NCBI RefSeq assembly: GCF_013410405.1
Contig: NZ_JACCFK010000001.1
Location: 496,001 to 560,000, forward strand
Direction of reading: 5' to 3'
Length of the DNA: 64,000 nucleotides
DNA from: Amycolatopsis endophytica
GTDB taxonomy: Bacteria > Actinomycetota > Actinomycetes > Mycobacteriales > Pseudonocardiaceae
The notes beneath the pieces were generated by a model. The model had not been told where the DNA came from. It worked only from the letters and a program-made list of their open reading frames with translations, and did not search any database. A program made the translations under genes and the position numbers. Each line of letters starts with the position of its first letter. Position 1 is the stretch's first letter. Below are positions 51,693-61,382 of the stretch, in pieces.

Positions 51693-53510
51693 ATGGAACG
51701 TCCGAGACGAATCGCCCGCGCGGCAACGGTCCGCAAACCTGTTTCGCCAGCGCGTCCGATGGGCGGGATGGCGGGCTACGAGGAACCACCCGTCGCCGTC
51801 GTGGACGAGTTGCTGGATCCGCTCGCCGACGCGGTCGCCGAGGTGTTCCCCGCCATCGTCGCGCGGATCCCGTCCGCGCCCGCGGCCATGCTGGGGCGGA
51901 CGGCGGTATCCACGCCGTCAGGCGCATCCTTCCCGGGACGTCCGCAGGCGAGGCCGGCCCCGCCCATGTCGCGACCGCCGTCGGTCGCCGAACTCGAATC
52001 GATCGACCCCTTTCTCGCCGAGCGGTTGCTCGGCGCGTTGGAACTGACGGTGGGCATGGTTGCCGTGCCCGCGCCGGAAGGGCTCACCGCGGGCCTTCCG
52101 GTTCCTACGGGTCCAGCCGCTTTCGCCACCGTCCGGCAGGACAGCGCGGTTCGCGGCGCGGTGGCCGTACTCGATCAGGTCCGGCCGGGTATCACCTCCC
52201 TGGTGCTGGTGTATGTGCGGGCACTCGCCGCGCACGACCGGATCGTCCCGTTGCTTCGCGTCGCGGCGGCGGGGACGGACGAGGAGGAGATCGCCGCCGC
52301 CCATGGCGCCGTTCATCTCGCATTCGCGGTGGCCACGGCGAGCGCGGTCCTCCGTGAGCAACCGTCACCCCTCGGCGATCCCGCCGCCGCGGTCGTCGGC
52401 GCCGCGCTCGGCGCGGTGTCCCTCCTCCTCCGCGACACGGCCATGCCCCCCGCCTACGACGCAGCCCTCCTCGACAAGCGCCGCTCCGAGTACCTCCTGC
52501 CGCGCCGGACCCATGGTCACGCGAGAGTGCACGACCACCGGCTCGTCCTGTCGGAGGGCGGGTCCCCGGAGCCAGGCGACTTCCGCGCCAACGGACTGGT
52601 CGAAGCCATGCCCGGTGGCGCGGCCATCCGCACCGGGATCGCCGACGGACAGGTGCAGGTCACGGTCCGCGTCGTCGAGGACCCGCCCGGTCCGGCCGAC
52701 CCCCTGGGCTGGGACGAGATCGTCGAGGTCAGCTGGACCGCGGCCCGCGGCCTCGCGTCGGTTCTCGACGGGCAGGACCACCTGCGCGAGGTGACCCCGC
52801 CCTGGCCCGGCGACTACCGGCTGCGCGTACACGCCCGCAACCGGGACGACGAGGACGAGACCGAGCACTACGAGCTGGTGGTGTGGAGCGCAGCGAGCGC
52901 CGCCGCGGTCGTGCACAAACGCTCCGACCGGCTCGGGTACCGGTTGCGTGGCGAAGAGGCACCGCCGGAGCGGCCGAAGCCGGAGGCCGCTTACCGCTGG
53001 GTGCGCAAGCAGCTGGGCGAGGCCGCGACGATCACCGTGGTGACAGGCTCAACGCTGGATGAGGTGCTGCAGGCTTGTCGTGCGGATACCGAAAACCCCC
53101 TTTCGCCGAAGGATCTGGCTCGCGAGTTCGGGCTGCGGGCCGGTGCTGTGGTTGCCGAGGCGGATGACGCGGTGTTGTTGCTGGAGACCAACGGCTGGCA
53201 GGCGAGCCGACCGGAGTTGCTCACAGCGCTCTCGGCCAGGGGTAAGGCGGCCAGCATGTTCTGGAACGTCAACGCGCTGACGCGGCTCTCCCTCGCCGAG
53301 AGCGGACGGTTGATCGCCGGTTTCGAGCCAGGGTTGGAGCGCACGCCCGAACTGCCCGTCGAGTGGGAGGACCTGGACCTGCGGGACTACCGGGACCGCG
53401 TCGCCAAAGCCATGGTGCTCGTCGAGCGCTTCACCCAGCGGAGCCTGACGCCCGCCGATCTGGAACGCCTGCACACCGAAGGTGTCGGTTACCACCTCGG
53501 CGAGTTCTGA
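51693..53510 (+). CDS. Large three-part protein ending in a DUF6461 domain
   Basis: 605 residues, no signal peptide. About 30-260 are helical and Ala-rich, unknown. About 270-400 look like a beta domain (VHDHRLVLSEGGSPEPGDF, AIRTGIADGQVQVTVRVVED, YELVVWSAASAAAVVHKRSD). About 425-605 match DUF6461: VLLLETNGWQASRPELLTAL and KAASMFWNVNALTRLSLAES are its hallmarks. DUF6461 proteins are usually short and single-domain, so this fusion is unusual. Alone on its strand between a dehydrogenase and a DUF4262 gene. Function unknown; a role in actinomycete immunity- or toxin-like sensing is only a guess. Confidence 0.7.
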   Translation: MERPRRIARAATVRKPVSPARPMGGMAGYEEPPVAVVDELLDPLADAVAEVFPAIVARIPSAPAAMLGRTAVSTPSGASFPGRPQARPAPPMSRPPSVAELESIDPFLAERLLGALELTVGMVAVPAPEGLTAGLPVPTGPAAFATVRQDSAVRGAVAVLDQVRPGITSLVLVYVRALAAHDRIVPLLRVAAAGTDEEEIAAAHGAVHLAFAVATASAVLREQPSPLGDPAAAVVGAALGAVSLLLRDTAMPPAYDAALLDKRRSEYLLPRRTHGHARVHDHRLVLSEGGSPEPGDFRANGLVEAMPGGAAIRTGIADGQVQVTVRVVEDPPGPADPLGWDEIVEVSWTAARGLASVLDGQDHLREVTPPWPGDYRLRVHARNRDDEDETEHYELVVWSAASAAAVVHKRSDRLGYRLRGEEAPPERPKPEAAYRWVRKQLGEAATITVVTGSTLDEVLQACRADTENPLSPKDLAREFGLRAGAVVAEADDAVLLLETNGWQASRPELLTALSARGKAASMFWNVNALTRLSLAESGRLIAGFEPGLERTPELPVEWEDLDLRDYRDRVAKAMVLVERFTQRSLTPADLERLHTEGVGYHLGEF

Positions 53511-53659
53511 CCGGCAGCGCAAGGTTCAGCGCGGGCGAGGACAACGCAGGGGGACCGGGCCCGCACGCACCCGAGGTGCTGCTGCCGCTGCGGGCGCACG
53601 CGGCGTCCGTCGTAGGGAACATCGGCTGCTTCGGGATCGTCGGGTGTGGGAAGGAGAAG

Positions 53660-54157
53660 CTAGGCGCCGGGCGGGTCGGCTGCTCGCAACAGGGCCGCAC
53701 CGGCGCGGGGACCCAGTACCGGTTGGCGTCCGCCGGGGCCGTGCCAGCCAGGACGCCAGGGCCAGCGGCCGTGGGAGTCGGCGTGAACGAGCTGGGTGGC
53801 GCGGACTTCGGGGCCGAACAGTTCCACCGCGGTGGGCAGGTGGACCGACGGGACCTCCACGTGCACCGCCTCCAGCAACAGGTTTCCGGGGCCCGGCAAC
53901 CGCTCGCCCGCCGACAGGTCCGGCTCTCCGGTGCGGAGGAGGTGCCCAGCGATGTCGTTGAGCACTCTGCAGGCTCGTCGCGGCGCCATCGCGGTGACGA
54001 CCAGCTCCGGCCTGCCCCGGCCGGAAAGTCCGACCGTGTAGGCCCATGGCGGCCGGGATCGGTTGCCCTCGAAGGACATCACCGCCCAGCCGTGTTCGCC
54101 GATGAGCTCGCACAGGTGCCGCACGGCACCGCCCTGCCGTTCGCACGTTCCGCACAT
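53660..54157 (-). CDS. DUF4262 protein
   Basis: 165 residues. Signatures: GWAVMSFEGNRSRPPWAYTVGLSGRGRPELVV and the late QLVHADSHGRWPWRPGW, which define DUF4262. N-terminal CGTC pair could bind metal. ATG 54157 has GAGGGG 7 bases upstream. Function unknown; it often occurs near other small DUF proteins. Confidence 0.8.
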   Translation of the reverse strand: MCGTCERQGGAVRHLCELIGEHGWAVMSFEGNRSRPPWAYTVGLSGRGRPELVVTAMAPRRACRVLNDIAGHLLRTGEPDLSAGERLPGPGNLLLEAVHVEVPSVHLPTAVELFGPEVRATQLVHADSHGRWPWRPGWHGPGGRQPVLGPRAGAALLRAADPPGA

Positions 54158-54361
54158 CGTGGTCCCCTCTCGTGGTCGCGTTCTCTGCGATCGACTATGC
54201 AGGGGGGCACCGACAAAAAGACAGTCCGCGACACGTCGCTTTCACTCGATCGTGGCAAATTGTCGCATTATGGCGGGGGAAAACGACGTCGGACGCCAGA
54301 CGGGTTCCGACGCCGCAGTTCAGTACGTTCGTCCACACCGGACGAACCCGGCGAGCAACGT

Positions 54362-54574
54362 CTAGATGACACGCAGAGCGTAGTGCCGGATAGTCCGGGA
54401 CGGAGCTTCGGGCTCCGCGGCGGGACGGACGGTCTCGGCGAGAACTCGTGCGGCATCACGGTCTTCGATGTCGAAACTGCCGGACAGGCGGGGCGGTGCC
54501 TGTCGGCGGTGGTTGCGGTTGAGGCCCCACACGACCAGGGCGATGAGCAGGAAAACGAGGATCAAAGCGGCCAT
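54362..54574 (-). CDS. Small single-pass membrane protein
   Basis: 70 residues: one membrane helix right at the start (MAALILVFLLIALVVWGL), a basic patch NRNHRRQ, and a polar tail with SGSFDIEDRDAARVLAETV. Positive-inside rule puts the tail in the cytoplasm. The ribosome site is weak. Divergent from the AraC-type regulator across 85 bases. I do not recognise a family. Confidence 0.5.
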   Translation of the reverse strand: MAALILVFLLIALVVWGLNRNHRRQAPPRLSGSFDIEDRDAARVLAETVRPAAEPEAPSRTIRHYALRVI

Positions 54575-54659
54575 GGCAGAAATTATTCGCCGCGCAAGAA
54601 GCGGCCAGAAGTGGCTGGACAGACCTTGTGCGACAAAATCCTGCCAGCTATCGTGAGGC

Positions 54660-55610
54660 ATGCTCCGAACCGTCGCCTCCGTGCTCGTCGACCAAGCCGC
54701 CGTGTTCGAGTTCGGTGTCGTCTGCGAGGTCTTCGGCATCGACCGGACCGAGGACGGGGTTCCGCCCATCGAGTTCCGGGTGTGCGGGGAGCGGCCGGGT
54801 GAACCGATCCAGGCTAACGTCGCGGTTCAGCTCGTGCCCACCCACGGCCTCGACGGACTCGAGGGCGCCGACCTGGTGACGATTCCGGCGCTGACGATCC
54901 GGGACCAGTATCCGCCGCCGGTGTTGGATGCGATTCGCAAGGCTCACGCGAACGGCGCAACTCTGCTCACCGTGTGCAGCGGGGCGTTCCTGCTCGCCGA
55001 CACCGGACTGCTGAACGGGCGACAGTGCACCACCCATTGGAAGCATGTCGACGAGTTCAAGCAGCGCTTCCCCGAGGCGATCCTCGACCCGGACGTCCTG
55101 TTCGTCGACGACGGGGACATCATCACCAGCGCCGGCACGGCCGCGGGCATCGACGCGTGCCTGCACCTCGTCCGCCGCGAGCTGGGTTCCACCGTGGCCA
55201 CCGCGATCGCCCGGCGCATGGTGGTGCCGCCGCAACGGGACGGCGGCCAGCGCCAGTTCGTCGATCTGCCGATACCGGAGTCCACAGGGGACAGTCTGGA
55301 ACCGTTGCTGGCGTGGATGGTCGAGAACCTGACCGTGGAACACACGATTCCGGCGCTGGCCCGGCGCGCGCAGATGTCCGAGCGCACGTTCGCCCGCCGG
55401 TTCGCGGCCGAGACCGGCACGACACCGGTGCGCTGGCTCACCACCCAGCGCGTCCTGCACGCCCGCACCCTCCTCGAAGAAACCACGTTGAGCGTCGAGG
55501 AGATCGCGCACGAGTGCGGGTTCAGCACCGGAGCCCTGCTGCGGCACCACTTCCACCGCGTGGTCGGGGTGTCGCCGCACGACTACCGTCGCACGTTCGC
55601 CGGCGCGTGA
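54660..55610 (+). CDS. GlxA-type AraC-family regulator with DJ-1/PfpI-like domain
   Basis: 316 residues: an N-terminal class I amidotransferase-like domain (SVLVDQAAVFEFGVVCEVFG, LLTVCSGAFLLADTGLLNGR with the nucleophile-elbow Cys, TSAGTAAGIDACLHLVRRELG), then two AraC helix-turn-helix motifs (IPALARRAQMSERTFARRF, VEEIAHECGFSTGALLRHHF). Such GlxA-like proteins respond to amino-acid derivatives or arginine/betaine metabolism in relatives. The downstream PLP enzyme 4-16 bases away may be co-transcribed. Confidence 0.92.
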   Translation: MLRTVASVLVDQAAVFEFGVVCEVFGIDRTEDGVPPIEFRVCGERPGEPIQANVAVQLVPTHGLDGLEGADLVTIPALTIRDQYPPPVLDAIRKAHANGATLLTVCSGAFLLADTGLLNGRQCTTHWKHVDEFKQRFPEAILDPDVLFVDDGDIITSAGTAAGIDACLHLVRRELGSTVATAIARRMVVPPQRDGGQRQFVDLPIPESTGDSLEPLLAWMVENLTVEHTIPALARRAQMSERTFARRFAAETGTTPVRWLTTQRVLHARTLLEETTLSVEEIAHECGFSTGALLRHHFHRVVGVSPHDYRRTFAGA

Positions 55611-55625
55611 GGCATGCTGGGAGCC

Positions 55626-56819
55626 GTGGCCTATGACGTGACCGCAGTACGCAAGCACTTCCCCGCGCTCGACGAGGGCGCCGCGCACTTCGACGGCCCC
55701 GGCGGATCGCAGGTGCCGGACGTGGTCGGCGAGGCCGTCGCCGCCGCGTTGTGCGCCGCGATCGCCAATCGCGGCTCGACCACGCCCGCCGAACGCCGGG
55801 CCGACGGTCTCGTGACCGGGGCGCGTCAGGCGGCGGCCGACCTGCTCGGCGCTCGGCCCGGCGGCATCGTGTTCGGCCGCAGCATGACGCAGCTGACCTA
55901 CGACTTCTCCCGCACGCTGGCCAAGACGTGGCAACCGGGCGACGAAGTCGTGGTGACCCGTCTCGACCACGATGCGAACATCCGGCCGTGGGTGCAGGCG
56001 GCGCAGGCGCGTGGGGTCACCGTGCGGTGGGCCGACTTCGACCCGGTTTCCGGTGAGCTGCCGGTCGGCGCCGTGGCCGGGCTGCTCTCGGACCGCACCC
56101 GGCTGGTCGCGGTCACCGCCGCGTCGAACCTGCTGGGCACGCGGCCGGACGTCCCGGCGATCGCGGCCGCGGTGCACGAGACCAACGCTCTGCTCTACGT
56201 CGACGGCGTGCACCTGACGCCGCACGCGCCGGTCGACGTCGCCGCTCTCGGCGCGGACTTCTACGGCTGCTCGCCCTACAAGTTCCTCGGCCCGCACCTG
56301 GGCCTGGTCGCGGCGGAGCCCGCGCTGCTGGAAACCCTGCACCCGGACAAGCTCGCCCCGTCCACCGACGCGGTGCCGGAGCGGTTCGAGCTGGGCACCC
56401 TGCCCTACGAACTGCTCGCAGGCACGACCGCCGCGATCGACTTCCTGGCGGACCTGGTGCCGGGTGACGGCTCACGCGGGGAACGGCTACAGCGGTCGCT
56501 GTCCGCCCTTGAGGAGTACGAGCAGGCGCTGCTGAACCGGCTCGACGCGGGCTTGGCGGAGATCCCCGGCATCACCCGGTACGGCGATCCCGCGCGACGG
56601 CGCACGCCGACTGTGCTGTTCTCGGTCGACGGCATGCCCTCGGCGGAGGTCTACGCGAAGCTGGCCACGCACGGCGTGAACGCGCCCGCGGGCAGCTTCT
56701 ACGCGCTCGAATGCTCGCGTCGCCTGGGGTTGGGCGATACCGGCGCGGTCCGGGCCGGTATCGCGCCCTACACCACCGTCGCGGAGGTCGACCGGCTGCT
56801 GGACGCCCTCACACGCTGA
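55626..56819 (+). CDS. Cysteine desulfurase-like class V aminotransferase
   Basis: 397 residues from GTG 55626 (ATG 55614 possible). Class V PLP fold: [19 protein letters not shown], the carbon-sulfur-lyase strand [17 protein letters not shown], Asp-binding [10 protein letters not shown] and the PLP lysine 219 in [13 protein letters not shown]. The active-site Cys loop of true desulfurases is not evident, so it may be a desulfurase-like lyase of the CsdA/isopenicillin epimerase-like group. Its end overlaps the DUF1445 gene by 11 bases tail-to-tail. Confidence 0.87.
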   Translation: MAYDVTAVRKHFPALDEGAAHFDGPGGSQVPDVVGEAVAAALCAAIANRGSTTPAERRADGLVTGARQAAADLLGARPGGIVFGRSMTQLTYDFSRTLAKTWQPGDEVVVTRLDHDANIRPWVQAAQARGVTVRWADFDPVSGELPVGAVAGLLSDRTRLVAVTAASNLLGTRPDVPAIAAAVHETNALLYVDGVHLTPHAPVDVAALGADFYGCSPYKFLGPHLGLVAAEPALLETLHPDKLAPSTDAVPERFELGTLPYELLAGTTAAIDFLADLVPGDGSRGERLQRSLSALEEYEQALLNRLDAGLAEIPGITRYGDPARRRTPTVLFSVDGMPSAEVYAKLATHGVNAPAGSFYALECSRRLGLGDTGAVRAGIAPYTTVAEVDRLLDALTR

Positions 56820-57606
56820 CGCGGTACTCGCTGTCGCGGTGGTCGGTGATGAACATGTGGCCCGGCGAATGCGTGATCGCGAACGGCGGGCGGGAAGCCA
56901 TCAACGCCGCCTGCGGGGTGACTCCGCACGCCCAGAACACCGGCACGTCACCGGCGGCGGGTTCGACCGCGTCGCCGAAATCGGGACGGCCCGGATCGGC
57001 GATGCCCAGATCGGCGGGGTCACCGGCATGCACAGGGGCGCCGTGCACCGCCGGCATCGCGCCGCTGATCCTGATCGCCTCCGCGACCCGGTCCGCCGGG
57101 ATGTACCGCATCGACACGACCATCGGACCGTGCAGGCGTCCGGCGGGACGGCACTGCCGGTTCGTCACATACATCGAGACGTTGCGGCCCTGTTCGAGGT
57201 GCCGCAGCGGAACGCCGGCCGCGAGCAACCCGGTTTCGAACGTGAAGCTGCAGCCGATCGAGAACGCGACCAGGTCCTCCGGCCACAGCCCGCTGACGTC
57301 GCCGACCTCCTCGGCCAGTTCGCCGTCGCGCCACACCCGGTAGCTGGGCAGGTCACGGCTGAGGTCCGCGCCGGGCGCGAGCACCGTGGACGTGCTGCCC
57401 GGATCGGTCACGTCGAGGACCGGGCACGGCCGCGGATTGCGCTGGCAGAACAGCAGCACGTCGTACGCCCAGTCGCGCGGGACGGCGATCAGGTTGGTCT
57501 GCGTGAAACCGGTGGCCCACCCGGAGGTCGGCGCGACAGTGCCGTCACGGAAGGCCGCACGGGCCCGGTCCGGGGTCAGCGCCGCGGGATCGTCAACCGT
57601 GGTCAT
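56809..57606 (-). CDS. DUF1445 putative hydro-lyase (D-glutamate cyclase-like)
   Basis: 265 residues of the DUF1445 family, related to D-glutamate cyclase, which converts D-glutamate to 5-oxoproline. Seen: [29 protein letters not shown] at the N-terminus, [22 protein letters not shown], and the late [29 protein letters not shown], all hallmark blocks. Expected to be cytoplasmic. Reaction in this organism is inference from the family. Confidence 0.92.
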   Translation of the reverse strand: MTTVDDPAALTPDRARAAFRDGTVAPTSGWATGFTQTNLIAVPRDWAYDVLLFCQRNPRPCPVLDVTDPGSTSTVLAPGADLSRDLPSYRVWRDGELAEEVGDVSGLWPEDLVAFSIGCSFTFETGLLAAGVPLRHLEQGRNVSMYVTNRQCRPAGRLHGPMVVSMRYIPADRVAEAIRISGAMPAVHGAPVHAGDPADLGIADPGRPDFGDAVEPAAGDVPVFWACGVTPQAALMASRPPFAITHSPGHMFITDHRDSEYRVSV

Positions 57607-57670
57607 GACTCCAGCTCAGCACACGGAGGCGGCCCCGCGCATCACGGCCGTCCGCCCGAGCGCAGGGTGG

Positions 57671-58075
57671 TCAGGGGGTGAGTTTGCGGAGCAGGCGGTC
57701 GAGTTCGGAGAGGTCGTCAGGGGACAGCGCGGCGAGGAGCGGCGGCGGCTCGCTCAGGATGCGGTTCGCGGTTGCCGCCGCCTCCGCGCCCGCGGGGGTG
57801 ACCGCCACCAAGCGGCGGCGGCGGTCGCCGGGGTGGACGGTCCGGGACACCAGACCGCGTTGTTCGAGGTCGTCCACCACGAGTGTGGTGTACGGCCGGT
57901 CGGTGGCCAGCCGTTCCGCGAGTTCGCCCAGCGTCAACGGCCCGGGTGCGAGCCGCCGCAACGCCTTGGTCTTGAAGAAGCTCAGCCCGAGCGTCTCGGT
58001 CACCACCTTGCGGCGGTCGTACCCGTGCAGCACCAGGTCCGACATCCGTGCCCACACGTTTTCCGCCGAGGTCAT
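57671..58075 (-). CDS. MarR-family regulator
   Basis: 134 residues: winged helix with GPLTLGELAERLATDRPYTTLVVDDLEQRGLV and wing VHPGDRRRRLVAVTPAG. ATG 58075 overlaps the MFS stop (ATGA), so it is made with the transporter. The dyad upstream of the MFS gene (59517-59558) is its probable operator, giving drug- or metabolite-induced export under feedback control. Confidence 0.92.
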   Translation of the reverse strand: MTSAENVWARMSDLVLHGYDRRKVVTETLGLSFFKTKALRRLAPGPLTLGELAERLATDRPYTTLVVDDLEQRGLVSRTVHPGDRRRRLVAVTPAGAEAAATANRILSEPPPLLAALSPDDLSELDRLLRKLTP

Positions 58076-59505
58076 GCCCGCGCTCCCACCGGTTCCTCGA
58101 ACAGGTCCGTCGCCCGCCGCGCCGTCGCCTTCGCCCAGCGGCCGGTCGTCAGCAGGCCCAGCGCCGTCACCACCACTCCGCATCCGGCCATGATCCACCA
58201 CGCGAGGTGACTCGCCGCGGGGAAACCCGCCTCGAACGATCCGGAGATGTGCGAGGTGACGACCGCGCCGAGTACGGCGACCCCGAGTGAGGCCCCGACC
58301 TGCCTGCTGGTCGACGCGACCGCCGCGGCCACCCCGGCCTGCGCCCGCGGCATCCCGGACACCGCGGTATTGGTGATCGGCGGGTTCAGCATCCCGAACC
58401 CGATACCGAACACGACGTAGGACAGCACCAGCCAGCCGATCGAGGTGTCCGCGCCGATTCGCGTGAGCAGCACGCCGCTGGCCGCGAGCGCCGCTCCCCC
58501 GGTGACCAGCGGGATCCGGGCGCCGCGCGCGGCCACCAGCCGTCCCGAGAACGGCGCCAGCGCGAAGATCGCGAGCGCGCTCGGCAGCGTCAGCAGGCCC
58601 GCGTGCAGCGGCGTGTAGCCCCGCGCGTCCTGCAGGTACAGGGCGTTGAGGAACAGGAACCCGCCCAGCCCGGCGAACCCGCACACGGCGATCACCGTCG
58701 CGCCGGAGAACGGCACGCTCGCGAAGAACCTGGGGTCCAGCAACGGTTCCGCGCGCCTGCGCTCATAGGCGAGCAGACCGGCCGCGGCGACCACCGCGAC
58801 CGCGAAGCACCCGACGGTCAGCCCCGACAGCCAGCCGTGGTGCGGCGCCTCGATGATCCCGTAGGTGAGGCTCGCCAGCACCACTACCACCAGCAACTGT
58901 CCGACCGGGTCCAGCCGCCGCGCGCGCGGGGCCTTCGACTCCGGCACGAACACCGCGGTCAGCACGAGCGCGGCGACACCGACCGGAATGTTGATCCAGA
59001 AGATCGACCGCCAGCCGACCGCGTCCACGAGCACACCGCCGATCACCGGTCCGAGTGCCATGCTGAGGCCGACGATCGCACCCCACACGCCGATCGCCTT
59101 CGCCCGCTCCCGTGCGTCGGTGAAGGTGTTCGTGATGATGGACATGGCAACCGGGTTCAGCATGCTGCCGCCGACGGCCTGCACCATCCGGAACACGATC
59201 AGCAGGCCGATGCCCGGCGCGATACTGCACAGCAGCGAGCCGAGCGTGAACAGCACCAGCCCGGCCTGGAAGGTGCGCCGTCGGCCGATCCGGTCCGCGG
59301 TGGAGCCGGACAGCATCAGCAGACTGGCCAGCACCAGGGAGTACGCGTCGATCGTCCACTGCAGGCTCGACACGCTGGCGGAGAAGTCGCGCTGGATGGC
59401 GGGCAGCGCGAGGTTGACGATCGTCGTGTCCATCGACACGACGAAGAGACTCAGGCAGCAGATCGCCAGCACGAGAAGGCGACCGCGGCGGGTCAGCTCC
59501 GGCAC
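58072..59505 (-). CDS. MFS drug exporter, DHA2 (14-helix) type
   Basis: 477 residues, about 14 membrane segments. MFS signatures: motif A as GSTADRIGRRRTFQAGLVLF, motif C as GPVIGGVLVDAVGWRSIFWINIPVG, and the DHA2 helix-1 motif LDTTIVNVALP seen as MDTTIVNLALPAIQRDF. Exports hydrophobic drugs or antibiotics with proton antiport. GTG 59505 has GGAGG 6 bases upstream. Encoded with its MarR repressor. Confidence 0.94.
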   Translation of the reverse strand: MPELTRRGRLLVLAICCLSLFVVSMDTTIVNLALPAIQRDFSASVSSLQWTIDAYSLVLASLLMLSGSTADRIGRRRTFQAGLVLFTLGSLLCSIAPGIGLLIVFRMVQAVGGSMLNPVAMSIITNTFTDARERAKAIGVWGAIVGLSMALGPVIGGVLVDAVGWRSIFWINIPVGVAALVLTAVFVPESKAPRARRLDPVGQLLVVVVLASLTYGIIEAPHHGWLSGLTVGCFAVAVVAAAGLLAYERRRAEPLLDPRFFASVPFSGATVIAVCGFAGLGGFLFLNALYLQDARGYTPLHAGLLTLPSALAIFALAPFSGRLVAARGARIPLVTGGAALAASGVLLTRIGADTSIGWLVLSYVVFGIGFGMLNPPITNTAVSGMPRAQAGVAAAVASTSRQVGASLGVAVLGAVVTSHISGSFEAGFPAASHLAWWIMAGCGVVVTALGLLTTGRWAKATARRATDLFEEPVGARA

Positions 59506-59516
59506 GAGCAGCCTCC

Positions 59517-59558
59517 GAAAGTTTGTAGGTCTATAACAGTTATAACTCTACAACTTTC
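59517..59558 (-). promoter_or_regulatory. MarR-type operator over the MFS promoter
   Basis: Perfect 13-base dyad TATAACAGTTATA (59532-59544) inside an outer imperfect inverted repeat GAAAGTTTGTAG (59517-59528) / CTACAACTTTC (59548-59558). It is AT-rich in GC-rich DNA and provides TATAAC/TATAGA -10 candidates on the minus strand 27 bases before the MFS start. Confidence 0.6.
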
Positions 59559-59600
59559 TGACCGGCGAAACCACTGTGACTCAGCACTCCTCTGGACTTG

Positions 59601-59615
59601 AATCATCTAATGATT
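59601..59615 (+). promoter_or_regulatory. Inverted repeat AATCAT-CTA-ATGATT before the dehydratase gene
   Basis: AATCATCTAATGATT is a perfect 6+3+6 dyad, 43 bases upstream of the dehydratase GTG, in an AT-rich patch. The short-arm, 3-base-spacer form resembles GntR-family sites used by sugar-acid regulators. No GntR gene is in the window, while a LysR gene lies at the other end. Confidence 0.5.
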
Positions 59616-59657
59616 TAACGTTCGAACTCACCGGCACTCGACGGAGAGGAACAGCTC

Positions 59658-61382
59658 GTGACGGGGCAGAGGCGCAGCGCGGCGTGGTTCGGGGCGACCG
59701 GCCGGGCGGGGATGATCTACCGGTCCTGGATGCGCAACCAGGGCTTCGGGGCCGAGGTGTTCGACGGCAGGCCGGTCATCGGCATCGCGACCAGCGCGTC
59801 GGAACTGGCGCCGTGCAACGCCCACCTGACCCGGGTCGCCGAGGCGGTCAAGCGCGGCGTGTGGCAGGCGGGTGGTTTCCCGCTCGAGTTCCCGACCATG
59901 GCCACCGGCGAGACGCTGATGCGCCCGACGGCCATGCTCTACCGCAACCTGATGGCGATGGAGGTCGAAGAGCTGATCCGGGCCAACCCACTCGACGGTG
60001 TGGTGCTGCTTTCCGGCTGCGACAAGACGACCCCCGCGATGCTGATGGCCGCCGCGAGCGTCGACCTGCCCGCGATCATGGTCACCGGCGGTCCGATGCT
60101 CAACGGCAAGTACCGCGGCACCGACGTCGGTTCCGGGACCCACGTGTGGAAGTTCGAAGAGGAACTCAAGGCCGGGCGCATGACCCAGGAGGAGTGCTTC
60201 TTCGCCGAAGGCTGCATGGCCCGGTCGAACGGGCACTGCATGACGATGGGTACCGCGTCGACGATGGCGTGCATGGCCGAGGCGCTGGGCATGCAGCTGC
60301 CCGGTTCGGCGGCCTGGCCCGCGGTCGACGCACGGCGGTTCGAGATCGGGCAGTCCGCCGGGCAGCGGATCGTGACGATGGTCGAGGAGGACCTGCGCCC
60401 GTCACGGATCCTCACGCGCGAGGCGTTCGAGAACGCGATCCGCGTCAACGCCGCGATCGGCGGCTCGACGAACGCGATCATCCACCTGCTCGCGATCGCC
60501 GGGCGCGCCGAGGTCGACCTGTCGCTCGACGACTTCGACACCCTCATCCGCGAGGTCCCGACCCTGGTGAACCTGATGCCGTCGGGAAAGTACCTGATGG
60601 AGGACTTCTGCTACGCCGGTGGCCTGCCGGTGGTGATGCGGCAGCTCGCCGAGGCCGGTTTGCTGCACACGGAGAGCGTTTCGGTCACTGGCAAGCCGCT
60701 CGCCGAGAACGTCGCGACGGCCGAGAACTTCGACACCGACGTGATCACCCCGATGGACTCGCCGTTCCAGCCCGCGGGCAACGGGACCGCCGTGCTGCGC
60801 GGCAACCTGTGCCCCGGCGGTGCGGTGATCAAGCAGTCGGCCGCGTCCCCGCACCTGCTCAAGCACCAGGGGCGGGCGCTGGTGTTCGACACGGTCGAGG
60901 ACTACCACGCCGTGGCGGACGACCCGGACCTCGACGTGGACGAGACGAGCGTCCTGGTGATCCGCGGCGCCGGGCCGAAGGGCTACCCGGGGATGCCGGA
61001 AGTCTCCAACGTGGCGCTGCCGGCGAAGCTGCTCAAGGCGGGCGTGACGGACATGGTGCGGATCTGCGACGGGCGGATGAGCGGCACCGGCTACGGCACG
61101 GTCGTCCTGCACGTCACCCCGGAGTCGGCGGCCGGTGGTCCGCTCGCGCTGGTGCGAACGGGCGATCTCGTGACGCTCGACGTGACGGCGCGAACGCTGA
61201 ACGTCGAGGTGACCGACGAGGAACTGACCGCGCGCCGGGAGGTTTGGCCGGCTCCGGAAACGGCCTACACCAGCGGATACACCTGGCTTTACACGCAGCA
61301 CGTGCTGCAGGCCGACCAGGGCGCCGACTTCGACTTCCTGCGTGGTTCCCGCGGCCATTCCGTCCCGCGGGATTCGCATTAG
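59658..61382 (+). CDS. IlvD/Edd-family dehydratase (sugar-acid dehydratase type)
   Basis: 574 residues. Fe-S dehydratase removing water from a dihydroxy or sugar acid. Cluster cysteines fit SELAPCNAH, LLSGCDKTTPAM and FFAEGCMARSNGHCMTMG; IGGSTNAIIHLLAIAGRA and MVRICDGRMSGTGYGTVVLHV are family blocks. The WMRNQGF start and the GHCMTMGTAST form are those of arabinonate/xylonate-type enzymes rather than true IlvD, so a catabolic sugar-acid role is likely. GTG 59658 with GGAGAGG 8 bases upstream. Stop shared as TTAG with the LysR gene. Confidence 0.9.
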   Translation: MTGQRRSAAWFGATGRAGMIYRSWMRNQGFGAEVFDGRPVIGIATSASELAPCNAHLTRVAEAVKRGVWQAGGFPLEFPTMATGETLMRPTAMLYRNLMAMEVEELIRANPLDGVVLLSGCDKTTPAMLMAAASVDLPAIMVTGGPMLNGKYRGTDVGSGTHVWKFEEELKAGRMTQEECFFAEGCMARSNGHCMTMGTASTMACMAEALGMQLPGSAAWPAVDARRFEIGQSAGQRIVTMVEEDLRPSRILTREAFENAIRVNAAIGGSTNAIIHLLAIAGRAEVDLSLDDFDTLIREVPTLVNLMPSGKYLMEDFCYAGGLPVVMRQLAEAGLLHTESVSVTGKPLAENVATAENFDTDVITPMDSPFQPAGNGTAVLRGNLCPGGAVIKQSAASPHLLKHQGRALVFDTVEDYHAVADDPDLDVDETSVLVIRGAGPKGYPGMPEVSNVALPAKLLKAGVTDMVRICDGRMSGTGYGTVVLHVTPESAAGGPLALVRTGDLVTLDVTARTLNVEVTDEELTARREVWPAPETAYTSGYTWLYTQHVLQADQGADFDFLRGSRGHSVPRDSH

